Assembly (NCBI GenBank): GCA_038259155.1
Contig: JBBSPE010000103.1
Coordinates: forward strand, 1-16,270
From: JAABRT01 sp038259155
GTDB lineage: Bacteria > Gemmatimonadota > Gemmatimonadetes > Gemmatimonadales > Gemmatimonadaceae
Reading direction: 5' to 3'
DNA: 16,270 nt
Below the pieces are notes generated by a model. It was not told the origin of the DNA. It made no database searches and saw nothing but the letters and a program-made list of their open reading frames with translations. Positions 1 to 6,902 of this stretch are shown piece by piece. Position 1 is the stretch's first letter. Each line of letters starts with the position of its first letter. The position numbers and the translations under genes were made by a program.

Positions 1-1
1 C

Positions 2-985
2 ATTGACCTCCGGCAGCCGGAGGGTGTGGCGCTGTTCCTGGCGCTGGTGAAGAAGTGTGATGTGCTGGTCGAGAACTTCCGGCCGGGTACCATGGAAGAG
101 TGGGGGCTGGGCTGGGATGAGATTCACGCGGCAAATCCGCGACTGGTGATGCTGCGCGTGTCTGGGTACGGCCAGACCGGTCCCTATCGGCGTCGCTCGG
201 GTTTTGCGCACATCGCGCAGGCGTTCGGTGGTCTCAACTACCTGTCCGGGTTTCCGGGCGAGACGCCGGTGTTGCCCGGCACGGTGCCCATCGGCGACTA
301 CATCGCGAGCCTGTTCGGTGCCATCGGCGTGCTCATCGCGCTGCGCCATCAGGAAGCCACGGGCCGCGGACAGATGATTGACGTGGGCATTTATGAAGCG
401 GTGTTCCGCGTGTTGGAGGAGATCGCCACCGCCTACGGCACCTCCGGTAAAATTCGGGAGCGCGAGGGGAGCGGCAGCTTTGTAGCGGTGCCACACGGCC
501 ACTTCCGCACCAGCGACGACAAGTGGATCGCGATCGCGTGCACTACCGACAAGATGTTCGAGCGCCTCGCAGTCGCGATGGGGCAGCCGCATCTCTCCTC
601 GAGCAATCTGTACGGCGATCAGCGCAAACGTCTCGCCGATCGCGACCGCGTGAACACGCTGGTCGTGGAGTGGGTGGCGTCGCTCACGCGGGATGAAGCG
701 CTCGACAGATGCCTGGCGCAGGAGGTGCCTGTGGGCAAGGTGAACAGCATCGCGGATATTTTCGAGGATGAACAGTTCATCGCGCGTGAGAACCTCGTAC
801 ATCTGTCAGACGAGGGCATTGCCGATCTCGTGGTGCCCGGCGTGATTCCGCGACTTTCGCGCACACCCGGGCACGTGACCTCGCTGGGCCCCACGCTGGG
901 CAACGCCACCGACGAGATCATGCGCGATCTGTTGGGGCTCGCGGCGTCGGAGATCGCGCGTCTTCGTGAGGAGCACATCATATGA
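2..985 (+). CDS. smtA: Succinyl-CoA:(S)-malate CoA-transferase, SmtA-type subunit (5' end missing)
   Basis: Class III (CaiB/BaiF) CoA-transferase. With SmtB it is expected to move CoA from succinyl-CoA to (S)-malate, giving (S)-malyl-CoA in the 3-hydroxypropionate bicycle. The reading frame is open to the left edge (first full codon at base 2, reading IDLRQPEG), so the N-terminal part lies outside the window; the GTG at 26 is an internal Val. Visible family features are ENFRPGTMEEWGLGW, the RVSGYGQTGPY segment and the catalytic Asp in PIGDY (about base 296), equivalent to Asp169 of formyl-CoA transferase. A C-terminal LGPTLGNATDEI segment follows. From memory it matches Chloroflexus SmtA (GFAHIA, GETPVLPGT, GDQRKRLA) better than SmtB. 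The stop overlaps the smtB start by 4 nt (ATGA), so the two subunits are probably made together. Another class III substrate cannot be excluded from sequence alone, but the neighbours fit. Confidence 0.88.
   Translation: MDLRQPEGVALFLALVKKCDVLVENFRPGTMEEWGLGWDEIHAANPRLVMLRVSGYGQTGPYRRRSGFAHIAQAFGGLNYLSGFPGETPVLPGTVPIGDYIASLFGAIGVLIALRHQEATGRGQMIDVGIYEAVFRVLEEIATAYGTSGKIREREGSGSFVAVPHGHFRTSDDKWIAIACTTDKMFERLAVAMGQPHLSSSNLYGDQRKRLADRDRVNTLVVEWVASLTRDEALDRCLAQEVPVGKVNSIADIFEDEQFIARENLVHLSDEGIADLVVPGVIPRLSRTPGHVTSLGPTLGNATDEIMRDLLGLAASEIARLREEHII
968..973 (+). promoter_or_regulatory. Ribosome binding site of smtB
   Basis: GAGGAG lies inside the last codons of smtA, 8 nt before the smtB ATG at 982. 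It supports that start and an independent ribosome entry in addition to the ATGA overlap. Confidence 0.6.
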
Positions 986-2208
986 CCCGCGAGTCCAGCG
1001 ACACGTCGGCGCTGCCGCTGCACGGCATTCGCGTGCTCGATGTGGCCACCATCATCGCCGCACCCTTCTGCGCCACCATGCTGGGCGAATTCGGCGCGGA
1101 CGTGCTCAAGGTGGAGCATCCGTTGGGCGGCGACGGCTTGCGCCGCTTTGGCACACCGTCACAGCGCGGCGACACCCTCACCTGGATGAGCGAGGCCCGC
1201 AACAAACGGTCGGTCACCATTGACCTGCGGCATCCCGACGGCGTGGCGCTCTTCAAGGATCTCATCACGAAGACCGACGTGCTGTGCGAGAACTTTCGCA
1301 CGGGCACACTCGAGAAGTGGGGGCTGGGCTGGGATGTGCTGCACGCCCTCAACCCGCGCCTGGTCATGCTCCGCGTGACCGGATACGGACAGACCGGGCC
1401 GTACAAGGACCGGCCGGGCTTCGCGCGGGTGGCCCACGCCGTGGGCGGCATTGCCTACCTGGCGGGCATGCCCAAGGGCACACCCGTCACGCCGGGTTCC
1501 ACCACGCTCGGCGACTACATGACCGGCCTTTACGGCTGCATTGGCGTGCTCATGGCGCTTCGCCATCGCGACCGCACGGGCGAAGGACAGTATGTGGACG
1601 CGGCCTTGTATGAATCGGTGTTTCGCGCAACCGAGGAACTCGCACCGGCGTATAGCATGAACGGCACGGTGCGCGAGCGCATGGGGTCGTCCCACAATGA
1701 CTTCGCCTGCCCGCACGGTCACTTCGCCACCAAGGACGGCAAGTGGATCGCGATCTCCTGTGCCACCGACAAGCTCTTTGCGCGGCTGGCCGCGGCCATG
1801 GGCCGTCCGGAACTGGCGTCCACCAGCACGTACGGCGAGCAGAAGGTGCGGCTGGCGCACTCTGCGTCGGTGAATGAGATCGTGCGCGACTGGTGTGGCT
1901 CGCTCACCCGAGAAGAAGCGCTGAGCCGCTGCTACGCCACCGACACGCCCGCCGGACCGCTCAACAACATCGCCGACATCTTTGGGGACCGGCAGTTTCA
2001 CGCGCGTCGCAATCTGGTGGCCATTGATGACGAGAGCACCGGTGAAACAATGGTCATTCCGCGCACGGTGCCCAAGCTGTCCGAGACGCCCGGCTCGATT
2101 CGAAGCCTCGGCCCCACGCTCGGCCAGCACACCGACGAAGTGCTCCGCGACATCCTTGGCAAGAGCGATGCACAGATTGCGGCACTTCGTGCGCAACGTG
2201 TGATTTGA
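982..2208 (+). CDS. smtB: Succinyl-CoA:(S)-malate CoA-transferase, SmtB-type subunit
   Basis: Full-length class III CoA-transferase (408 aa, normal for the family), a tandem paralogue of the preceding gene. Motifs in order: RVLDVATIIAAPFCATMLG (residues 17-35), EARNKRSVTIDLRHPDG (71-87), CENFRTGTLEKWGLGW (102-117), RVTGYGQTGPY (131-141), catalytic Asp178 in LGDYM, and a C-terminal SLGPTLGQHTDEVLRDILG stretch. Sequence recalled for Chloroflexus SmtB shares long blocks, for example AYLAGMPKGTPVTPGSTTL and ACPHGHF. Expected to form a heteromeric transferase with SmtA that makes (S)-malyl-CoA from succinyl-CoA and malate. The start is fixed by a GAGGAG site 8 nt upstream. The gap to mct is one base. 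The substrate is inferred from similarity and operon partners. Confidence 0.9.
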   Translation: MTRESSDTSALPLHGIRVLDVATIIAAPFCATMLGEFGADVLKVEHPLGGDGLRRFGTPSQRGDTLTWMSEARNKRSVTIDLRHPDGVALFKDLITKTDVLCENFRTGTLEKWGLGWDVLHALNPRLVMLRVTGYGQTGPYKDRPGFARVAHAVGGIAYLAGMPKGTPVTPGSTTLGDYMTGLYGCIGVLMALRHRDRTGEGQYVDAALYESVFRATEELAPAYSMNGTVRERMGSSHNDFACPHGHFATKDGKWIAISCATDKLFARLAAAMGRPELASTSTYGEQKVRLAHSASVNEIVRDWCGSLTREEALSRCYATDTPAGPLNNIADIFGDRQFHARRNLVAIDDESTGETMVIPRTVPKLSETPGSIRSLGPTLGQHTDEVLRDILGKSDAQIAALRAQRVI

Positions 2209-2209
2209 G

Positions 2210-3454
2210 ATGACCAAACAAATGCCACCGGCTGCGCCCGGTTTGTTGCACGGCCTGCGCGTCGTCGAAGGCTCTGCCTTCGTCGCTGCCCCCCTTGGTG
2301 GCATGACGCTCGCGCAGCTCGGCGCCGACGTGATCCGGTTCGATCCCATCGGCGGTGGCCTCGACTACCATCGGTGGCCACTCACGGTGGACGGCACCCA
2401 CAGCCTGTTCTGGGCCGGGCTCAACAGGGGCAAACGCTCGATTGCGGTGGATCTGCGCAATCCACGCGGCCAGGAACTGCTCACGCAGGTGATCACCGCG
2501 CCCGGCGCGGACGCCGGTATCCTCTCCACCAACTTCCCGGCCCGCGGCTGGCTGTCGTACGATCGACTGCGTGCACATCGCGACGATCTCATCATGGTGA
2601 ACCTCACCGGTCGGCGCGATGGTGGGTCCGAAGTGGACTACACGGTGAACCCGCAGCTCGGATTCCCGCAGCTCACGGGAGGCGTGAACAGTGAGCCGGT
2701 CAACCATGTGTTTCCTGCCTGGGACGCCATCGCGGGCCATCAGATCGCGCTGGCCATCTTGGCGGCCGAGCGCCACCGTACGCGCAGCGGCGCTGGGCAG
2801 TTCGTATCGCTCGCGCTCAAGGATGTGGGGCTCGCCATGCTCGCGCACCTGGGATTTGTCGCCGAGGCACAGCGAACGGACAGCGACCGTCCGCGCTACG
2901 GCAACTACCTGTACGGCGCCTTCGGCCGCGATTTCACCACGCGTGATGGCGAGCGCGTGATGGTGGTGGGGCTCACCGACTCGCAGTGGATGACGCTGTG
3001 CTCCGCCACGGATACCGGAAGCGCCATGACCGCGCTCGGGGCGATGTTGGGGCTCGACCTCAAGCGCGAGGGCGATCGGTTTCGCGCCCGCGAGGATATT
3101 GCCGCGCTGCTGGAGCCGTGGTTTGGCGATCGCACGCTGGCCGAGATTTCGCACGCATTCACGGAGCATCGGGTCACGTGGGCGCCGTATCGTACGGTGC
3201 GTGAGGCGTTGCGCGACGATCCCGATTTGTCGATGCAGAACCCCATGTTCGAAACGGTGGAGCAGCCGGGCATTGGGCCCATGCTCGGCGCCGGTACACC
3301 GATGACATTCGGAGCCGTGCCGCGCCAATCGGTTGCGCCGGCACCGCATCTGGGGCAGCACACGGATGAAGTGCTGCTCGATGTGCTCGGGTTATCGGAA
3401 GCAGAAATCGGTGCATTGCATGACGCTGGTGTTGTGGCCGGTCCCGAAACATGA
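2210..3454 (+). CDS. mct: Mesaconyl-CoA C1-C4 CoA transferase (2-methylfumaryl-CoA isomerase)
   Basis: Third class III CoA-transferase of the operon (414 aa), clearly divergent from the two Smt subunits. It matches recalled Chloroflexus Mct, which moves CoA within one molecule from the C1 to the C4 carboxyl of mesaconate. Diagnostic segments are GLRVVEGSAFVAAPLGGMT (residues 15-33), FDPIGGGLDY (44-53), NFPARGWLSYD (108-118) and VNLTGRRDGGSEVDYT (130-145). The probable nucleophile is Asp172 in FPAWD, which aligns with Asp169 of formyl-CoA transferase. Further conserved blocks are LKDVGLAM (203-210), GNYLYGAFGRDF (231-242) and RVTWAPYRTVREA (321-333). It starts one base after smtB with no clear Shine-Dalgarno, so translational coupling is likely. 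Mct should follow Mch in the pathway and feed Meh, which is not in view. Confidence 0.92.
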   Translation: MTKQMPPAAPGLLHGLRVVEGSAFVAAPLGGMTLAQLGADVIRFDPIGGGLDYHRWPLTVDGTHSLFWAGLNRGKRSIAVDLRNPRGQELLTQVITAPGADAGILSTNFPARGWLSYDRLRAHRDDLIMVNLTGRRDGGSEVDYTVNPQLGFPQLTGGVNSEPVNHVFPAWDAIAGHQIALAILAAERHRTRSGAGQFVSLALKDVGLAMLAHLGFVAEAQRTDSDRPRYGNYLYGAFGRDFTTRDGERVMVVGLTDSQWMTLCSATDTGSAMTALGAMLGLDLKREGDRFRAREDIAALLEPWFGDRTLAEISHAFTEHRVTWAPYRTVREALRDDPDLSMQNPMFETVEQPGIGPMLGAGTPMTFGAVPRQSVAPAPHLGQHTDEVLLDVLGLSEAEIGALHDAGVVAGPET

Positions 3455-3473
3455 AGATGTTCTCTCCCCTGTC

Positions 3474-3478
3474 AGGAG
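3474..3478 (+). promoter_or_regulatory. Ribosome binding site of mcl
   Basis: AGGAG in the 34-bp mct-mcl gap. It sits 10 nt before GTG 3489 and 4 nt before an in-frame TTG at 3483, so it leaves the exact mcl start open between the two and rules out the long upstream extension. Confidence 0.5.
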
Positions 3479-3488
3479 TCCGTTGCGC

Positions 3489-4532
3489 GTGAAGCTTCCC
3501 GTGAACTTCTACAAGCCGCTCGCCATCGGGGCACCCGCGCCGTTGCGCGCGCTCCCTGTGCGCCCCGAGCGCATGATCCACTTCTTCCCACCACATATTG
3601 CCAAGATCAGGGCGCGTGTGCCGGACATGCTGGCGCAGGTGGACGTGCTGTGCGGCAATCTCGAAGACGCCATCCCGGTGGAGGACAAGGAGGCGGCACG
3701 TGCCGGTTTCATTGAGGTGGCCAACGCCAACGACTTTGGCAGCACCGCGTTGTGGGTGCGCGTGAACTGCATCAACTCGCCATGGTTTCTCGATGATCTC
3801 GAGCAGATTGTGCGCGAGGCGGGCAACGCCGTTGACGTGATCATGATCCCGAAGGTGGAAGGCGTATGGGACATTCATTTCGTGGACCAATATCTCGCGC
3901 TGCTTGAAGCCCGGTATCACGTCACTCGGCCCATCCTGCTGCACGCACTGCTTGAAACCGCAGAGGGCGTGAAGAACGTGAACGAGATCGCGGGGGCAAG
4001 TCCGCGCATGCACGGCATGAGCCTCGGTCCAGCCGATCTCGCAGCATCGCGCGGCATGAAGACCACGCGGGTGGGTGGCGGGCATCCGTCCTACGCGGTG
4101 CTGGCGGATCCGGCAGGTGACGACAGCACGCGCACCGCGGTGCAGCAGGATCTCTGGCACTACACCGTCGCGCGCATGGTTGACGCCTGCGCCTCGCACG
4201 GACTGCGTGCGTTCTACGGGCCTTTTGGTGACATTCGCGACGAGGCGGGCTGCGAGGCCCAGTTCAAGAGCGTGTTCGTGATGGGGTGCACCGGCGCGTG
4301 GTCGCTCGCGCCCAATCAGATTGCCATCGCGCGGCGTGTGTTCAGCCCCGACGTTGAGGAGGTGCTGTTCGCCAAGCGCATTCTCGAGGCCATGCCCGAT
4401 GGCAGCGGCGTGGCCATGATCGACGGCAAAATGCAGGATGACGCCACCTGGAAGCAGGCCCGTGTGATGGTGGACCTCGCACGGCTCGTGGCGCAAAAGG
4501 ACCCCGAGCTCGCGGTGGCGTACGGTTTCTGA
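3489..4532 (+). CDS. mcl: Malyl-CoA / beta-methylmalyl-CoA / citramalyl-CoA lyase
   Basis: HpcH/HpaI-CitE superfamily aldolase, 347 aa from GTG 3489 (349 aa from TTG 3483, which also aligns with the known N-terminus). Chloroflexus Mcl, which this resembles nearly end to end, cleaves (S)-malyl-CoA and (S)-citramalyl-CoA and condenses glyoxylate with propionyl-CoA. Visible features: NFYKPLAIGAPAPLR near the N-terminus, CGNLEDAIP (residues 55-63), substrate-binding-type Arg in WVRVN (91), metal-ligand Glu156 in LLETAEG and Asp183 in LGPADLAASRG. The C-terminal block includes GAWSLAPNQI (269-278) and GSGVAMIDGKMQDDATWKQA. The frame opens at 3333 inside mct, but the residues before 3483 show no family similarity and overlap mct. 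The stop TGA shares one base with the mch ATG. The gene anchors the operon as glyoxylate-handling. Confidence 0.94.
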   Translation: MKLPVNFYKPLAIGAPAPLRALPVRPERMIHFFPPHIAKIRARVPDMLAQVDVLCGNLEDAIPVEDKEAARAGFIEVANANDFGSTALWVRVNCINSPWFLDDLEQIVREAGNAVDVIMIPKVEGVWDIHFVDQYLALLEARYHVTRPILLHALLETAEGVKNVNEIAGASPRMHGMSLGPADLAASRGMKTTRVGGGHPSYAVLADPAGDDSTRTAVQQDLWHYTVARMVDACASHGLRAFYGPFGDIRDEAGCEAQFKSVFVMGCTGAWSLAPNQIAIARRVFSPDVEEVLFAKRILEAMPDGSGVAMIDGKMQDDATWKQARVMVDLARLVAQKDPELAVAYGF

Positions 4533-5608
4533 TGAGCACCAAGACGCAGGGCGGCAACTATTTCGAGGATTTTCACGAGGGGCAGCACCTCGTGCACGCC
4601 ACGCCGCGCACGGTGACTGCGGGTGATGTCTCGCTGTACACCGCGCTCTACGGCGGCCGCGTGGCGGTGAATGCCTCGTCGCCGTTCGCGCTTACGGTGG
4701 GCCTCCCGGAAGCGCCGCTCGATGCGCTGCTCGTGTTTCATATCGTATTCGGGAAAACGGTGCCGGATGTTTCGCTGAACGCGATCGCCAATCTCGGATA
4801 CGCCGACGCGCGCTTTGGTGCGCCGGTGTATGCGGGTGACACGCTGCGCACGGTGAGCACGGTGCTGGGCGTGAAGGAGAACAGCAGCGGAAAAACGGGT
4901 GTGGTGTACGTGCGCTCGCGCGGCGAGAACCAGCGCGGCGACATGGTCGCGGAGTATGTGCGCTGGGTCATGGTGCACAAGCGCGATATCACCGCGCCGG
5001 CTCCCGAAACGGTCGTGCCTGCCCTCCCTGATGTGGTCGCGCCGGATTCGCTGCACATTCCCTGGCACATCCCGCCCGGCGCCTACAATCGTGCGCTGGC
5101 CGGCAGTCGCTTCGTGTGGGAGGACTACCGCGTGGGCGAGCGAATTGACCACGTGGACGGACTCACCATTGAAGAAGCCGAGCATATGCTCGCCGCCCGG
5201 CTCTACCAGAACACGGCGCGCGTACACTTCAACCAGCATGCAGAGCGCGCCGGCCGCTTTGGGCGGCGCATCGTGTATGGCGGCCACATCATCAGCATGG
5301 CTCGCGCACTCTCCTTCAATGGCCTCGAGAACGCCTTTGCCGTGGTGGGAATCAACGGTGGCCGTCATGTGAACCCCAGTTTCGCGGGCGATACCATCTA
5401 TGCGTGGTCGGAGGTGCTTGAGCAGCACGTCCTCGCCGGGCGCGAAGACATCGGCGTACTTCGCCTGCGCACGGTGGCGCTCAAGGACCAGGTGGCCGGC
5501 AGTTTTACCGGCATCGAAGCCGATGGCTCGTACCACGCCAGTGTGGTGCTCGATCTGGACTACTGGGTGGCGCTGCCGCGGCTGGTGAGCGTCGATCGAC
5601 CACGCTGA
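4532..5608 (+). CDS. mch: Mesaconyl-C1-CoA hydratase (beta-methylmalyl-CoA dehydratase)
   Basis: Double hot-dog, MaoC-like hydratase of 358 aa. In Chloroflexus it interconverts erythro-beta-methylmalyl-CoA and mesaconyl-C1-CoA, directly after the Mcl condensation step. N-terminal hot-dog: NYFEDFHEGQ (residues 9-18), HATPRTVTAGDVSLYTALYG (22-41), VFHIVFGKTVPD (68-79), LGYADARFG (88-96), YAGDTL (100-105). C-terminal hot-dog: WEDYRVGERIDHVDGLTIEEA, then RVHFNQHAE (230-238) with the Asn/His expected of the active site, RRIVYGGHIIS (245-255), RHVNPSFAGDTIYAWSE. Long blocks match recalled Chloroflexus Mch. The start overlaps the mcl stop by one base (TGATG), indicating coupled translation. It is the last gene of the operon; the next gene is 151 bp away. 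Meh is also MaoC-like, but the matches here favour Mch. Confidence 0.92.
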   Translation: MSTKTQGGNYFEDFHEGQHLVHATPRTVTAGDVSLYTALYGGRVAVNASSPFALTVGLPEAPLDALLVFHIVFGKTVPDVSLNAIANLGYADARFGAPVYAGDTLRTVSTVLGVKENSSGKTGVVYVRSRGENQRGDMVAEYVRWVMVHKRDITAPAPETVVPALPDVVAPDSLHIPWHIPPGAYNRALAGSRFVWEDYRVGERIDHVDGLTIEEAEHMLAARLYQNTARVHFNQHAERAGRFGRRIVYGGHIISMARALSFNGLENAFAVVGINGGRHVNPSFAGDTIYAWSEVLEQHVLAGREDIGVLRLRTVALKDQVAGSFTGIEADGSYHASVVLDLDYWVALPRLVSVDRPR

Positions 5609-5631
5609 CGGCGCCCCGCCAACCGTACGCT

Positions 5632-5650
5632 GGCGCGCGCTGCGCGTGCC
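5632..5650 (+). terminator. GC-rich hairpin after the mch operon
   Basis: An 8-bp stem (one G-T pair) closes a 3-nt loop 24 bp after the mch stop. No T-tract follows, so it is only a possible transcription end or mRNA 3' stabiliser; in such GC-rich DNA it could be chance. Confidence 0.25.
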
Positions 5651-5668
5651 GATCCACCCGCCAGATCC

Positions 5669-5692
5669 GTCGGCTCGTCCCTCGGTTCGTCC
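5669..5692 (+). repeat. Imperfect 12-bp tandem direct repeat
   Basis: Two adjacent copies, GTCGGCTCGTCC and CTCGGTTCGTCC, agree at 10 of 12 bases in the spacer ahead of the fabH-like gene. The role is unknown. An operator half-site pair or simple replication slippage are both possible. Confidence 0.35.
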
Positions 5693-5722
5693 ACCCCCCT
5701 CGCGCCGGGTGTGGGCACGAAC

Positions 5723-5735
5723 ACATGTTTCATGT
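5723..5735. promoter_or_regulatory. Short inverted repeat upstream of the KAS III gene
   Basis: ACATG-TTT-CATGT is a perfect 5-3-5 inverted repeat ending 24 bp before ATG 5760. Its position in an otherwise featureless spacer would suit a regulator site for the gene below. No clear -35/-10 pair was found, so this is a weak call. Confidence 0.25.
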
Positions 5736-5759
5736 CCCTCCTGTTTCCCCCGCGATTCC

Positions 5760-6902
5760 ATGACGTACGCCGCGATCACCGGCTGGGGCGCTTGCATGCC
5801 GCCGGCAACGCTTTCCAATCACGACCTGTCCACGTTTCTCGACACGTCGGACGAGTGGATCACGAGTCGTACCGGCATGCGCGAGCGCCGGATTTCGCAC
5901 GTGGGTGCGATTGAGCTCTCCACGGTGGCCGCATCGCGCGCGCTCGCCTGTGCTGGCCTCGACGCTGCCGATGTGGACCTCATCATTTACGGCGGTGTCT
6001 CCAATGATGAGCAGGTGCCCAACTCGGCTTCGGGCGTGCAGGTCGCTCTCGGCGCCAAACGCGCCGCGTCAATCGACCTCAATACGGCCTGCACCAGCTT
6101 CTGTTACGGCCTCACCACCGCCACCGCGATGATTCGTACCGGCGTGATCCGGAACGCCGTGGTCATTGGCGTTGAGCTCATCAGCCGGTACATGGATTGG
6201 AGCAACCGTAATGTCGCGGTGCTGTTCGGAGACGGCGCGGCGGCTGTGGTGCTCCAGGCCTCCGACCGTGAGGAGGGCGTGATGGGCAGCGTGCTCGGCT
6301 GCGACGCCGAGGCGCGCCAGACGCTGCGAGTGCGCGGCTTCGGGTGTTCGTATGCGCTACAGAACGTGACGTTCGGCGACACAATCTGGGATTTTGACGG
6401 CCCGGTGATCTTCAAACGTGCCGTGCATGCGATGGCCGACGCATCGCGCCGAGTGATGGAACAGTGCGGCGTCACTGCCGAGCAGGTTGACCTGGTGGTG
6501 CCACATCAGGCCAACCTGCGCATTATTGAATCGGTGGCCAAGTACGCCGGAGTGCCCATGGAGAAAGTGATTGTCACGGTGCAAAAGTACGGCAATATGA
6601 GTGCGGCCACCGTACCGGTGGCATTGGTGGAGGCGCTCGAGACCGGTCGCGTGACGCCGGGCGCGACGCTGCTGATGCCGGCGTTCGGGGGCGGGCTCAC
6701 GTACTGTTCATTGTTGGTGCGATGGGGAGAACGCGTCACACCGCTCGGACGCTCCCCACTCGCGCTGCCGCCGGTAACGCAGTCGGCACTCGAGATGGTG
6801 AATGACATCCGGGCGCGACAGGACCCGCACGGACGATCTCGCGAAGGACTGATGGCGCCGGCATTCGCGGAAACTTGCGCCACTAGCGGACAAGAGGTTT
6901 GA
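5760..6902 (+). CDS. 3-oxoacyl-ACP synthase III family protein (KAS III, FabH-like)
   Basis: Thiolase-fold condensing enzyme of the FabH family, which joins an acyl-CoA primer to malonyl-ACP. The triad is intact: Cys111 in NTACTSF, His249 in VPHQANLR, Asn279 in YGNMSAATVP. Other family segments are DEWITSRTGMRERR (residues 31-44), ELSTVAASRAL, GDGAAAVVL (158-166) and AFGGGLTYCSLLVRW (308-322). ATG 5760 is chosen because the fold starts at once (YAAITGWGACMPP). The frame is open back to 5646, but that stretch is a Pro/Arg-rich sequence with no family resemblance. At 380 aa it is about 50 residues longer than typical FabH, with a C-terminal tail after GERVTPLG. The primer could be fatty-acyl, or the enzyme could serve a dedicated lipid or secondary product; I would not assign plain fabH. 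A separate transcript from mch is likely. Confidence 0.85.
   Translation: MTYAAITGWGACMPPATLSNHDLSTFLDTSDEWITSRTGMRERRISHVGAIELSTVAASRALACAGLDAADVDLIIYGGVSNDEQVPNSASGVQVALGAKRAASIDLNTACTSFCYGLTTATAMIRTGVIRNAVVIGVELISRYMDWSNRNVAVLFGDGAAAVVLQASDREEGVMGSVLGCDAEARQTLRVRGFGCSYALQNVTFGDTIWDFDGPVIFKRAVHAMADASRRVMEQCGVTAEQVDLVVPHQANLRIIESVAKYAGVPMEKVIVTVQKYGNMSAATVPVALVEALETGRVTPGATLLMPAFGGGLTYCSLLVRWGERVTPLGRSPLALPPVTQSALEMVNDIRARQDPHGRSREGLMAPAFAETCATSGQEV
6892..6897 (+). promoter_or_regulatory. Ribosome binding site of the first small exported protein
   Basis: AAGAGG within the last codons of the KAS III gene, 5 nt before ATG 6903. It confirms that start directly after the TGA at 6900-6902. Confidence 0.5.

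Noticed and set aside
1..2208. smtA and smtB as a recent gene duplication or assembly repeat.
   Set aside because: The copies differ throughout and each matches a different known Smt subunit, so this is an old functional pair.
2810..2830. Mct appears to lack the Asp of the GQxVD segment found in both Smt subunits (it reads GQFVSLALKD).
   Set aside because: By position in formyl-CoA transferase, the nucleophile is the Asp of the earlier GD motif (Asp169). Mct has this as Asp172 in FPAWD, so the active site looks intact.
3333..3488. Long N-terminal extension of Mcl beginning at ATG 3333.
   Set aside because: It lies inside mct in another frame, has no resemblance to the lyase family, and a Shine-Dalgarno (3474-3478) sits just before GTG 3489 / TTG 3483.
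5646..5759. Upstream extension of the KAS III protein by 38 residues.
   Set aside because: The extension is Pro/Arg-rich without family similarity, and ATG 5760 begins exactly at the conserved fold.
4316..5818. 500-codon minus-strand open frame across mch.
   Set aside because: Composition is His/Arg-rich with no domain, and it mirrors strongly conserved plus-strand genes. It is a GC-rich shadow frame.
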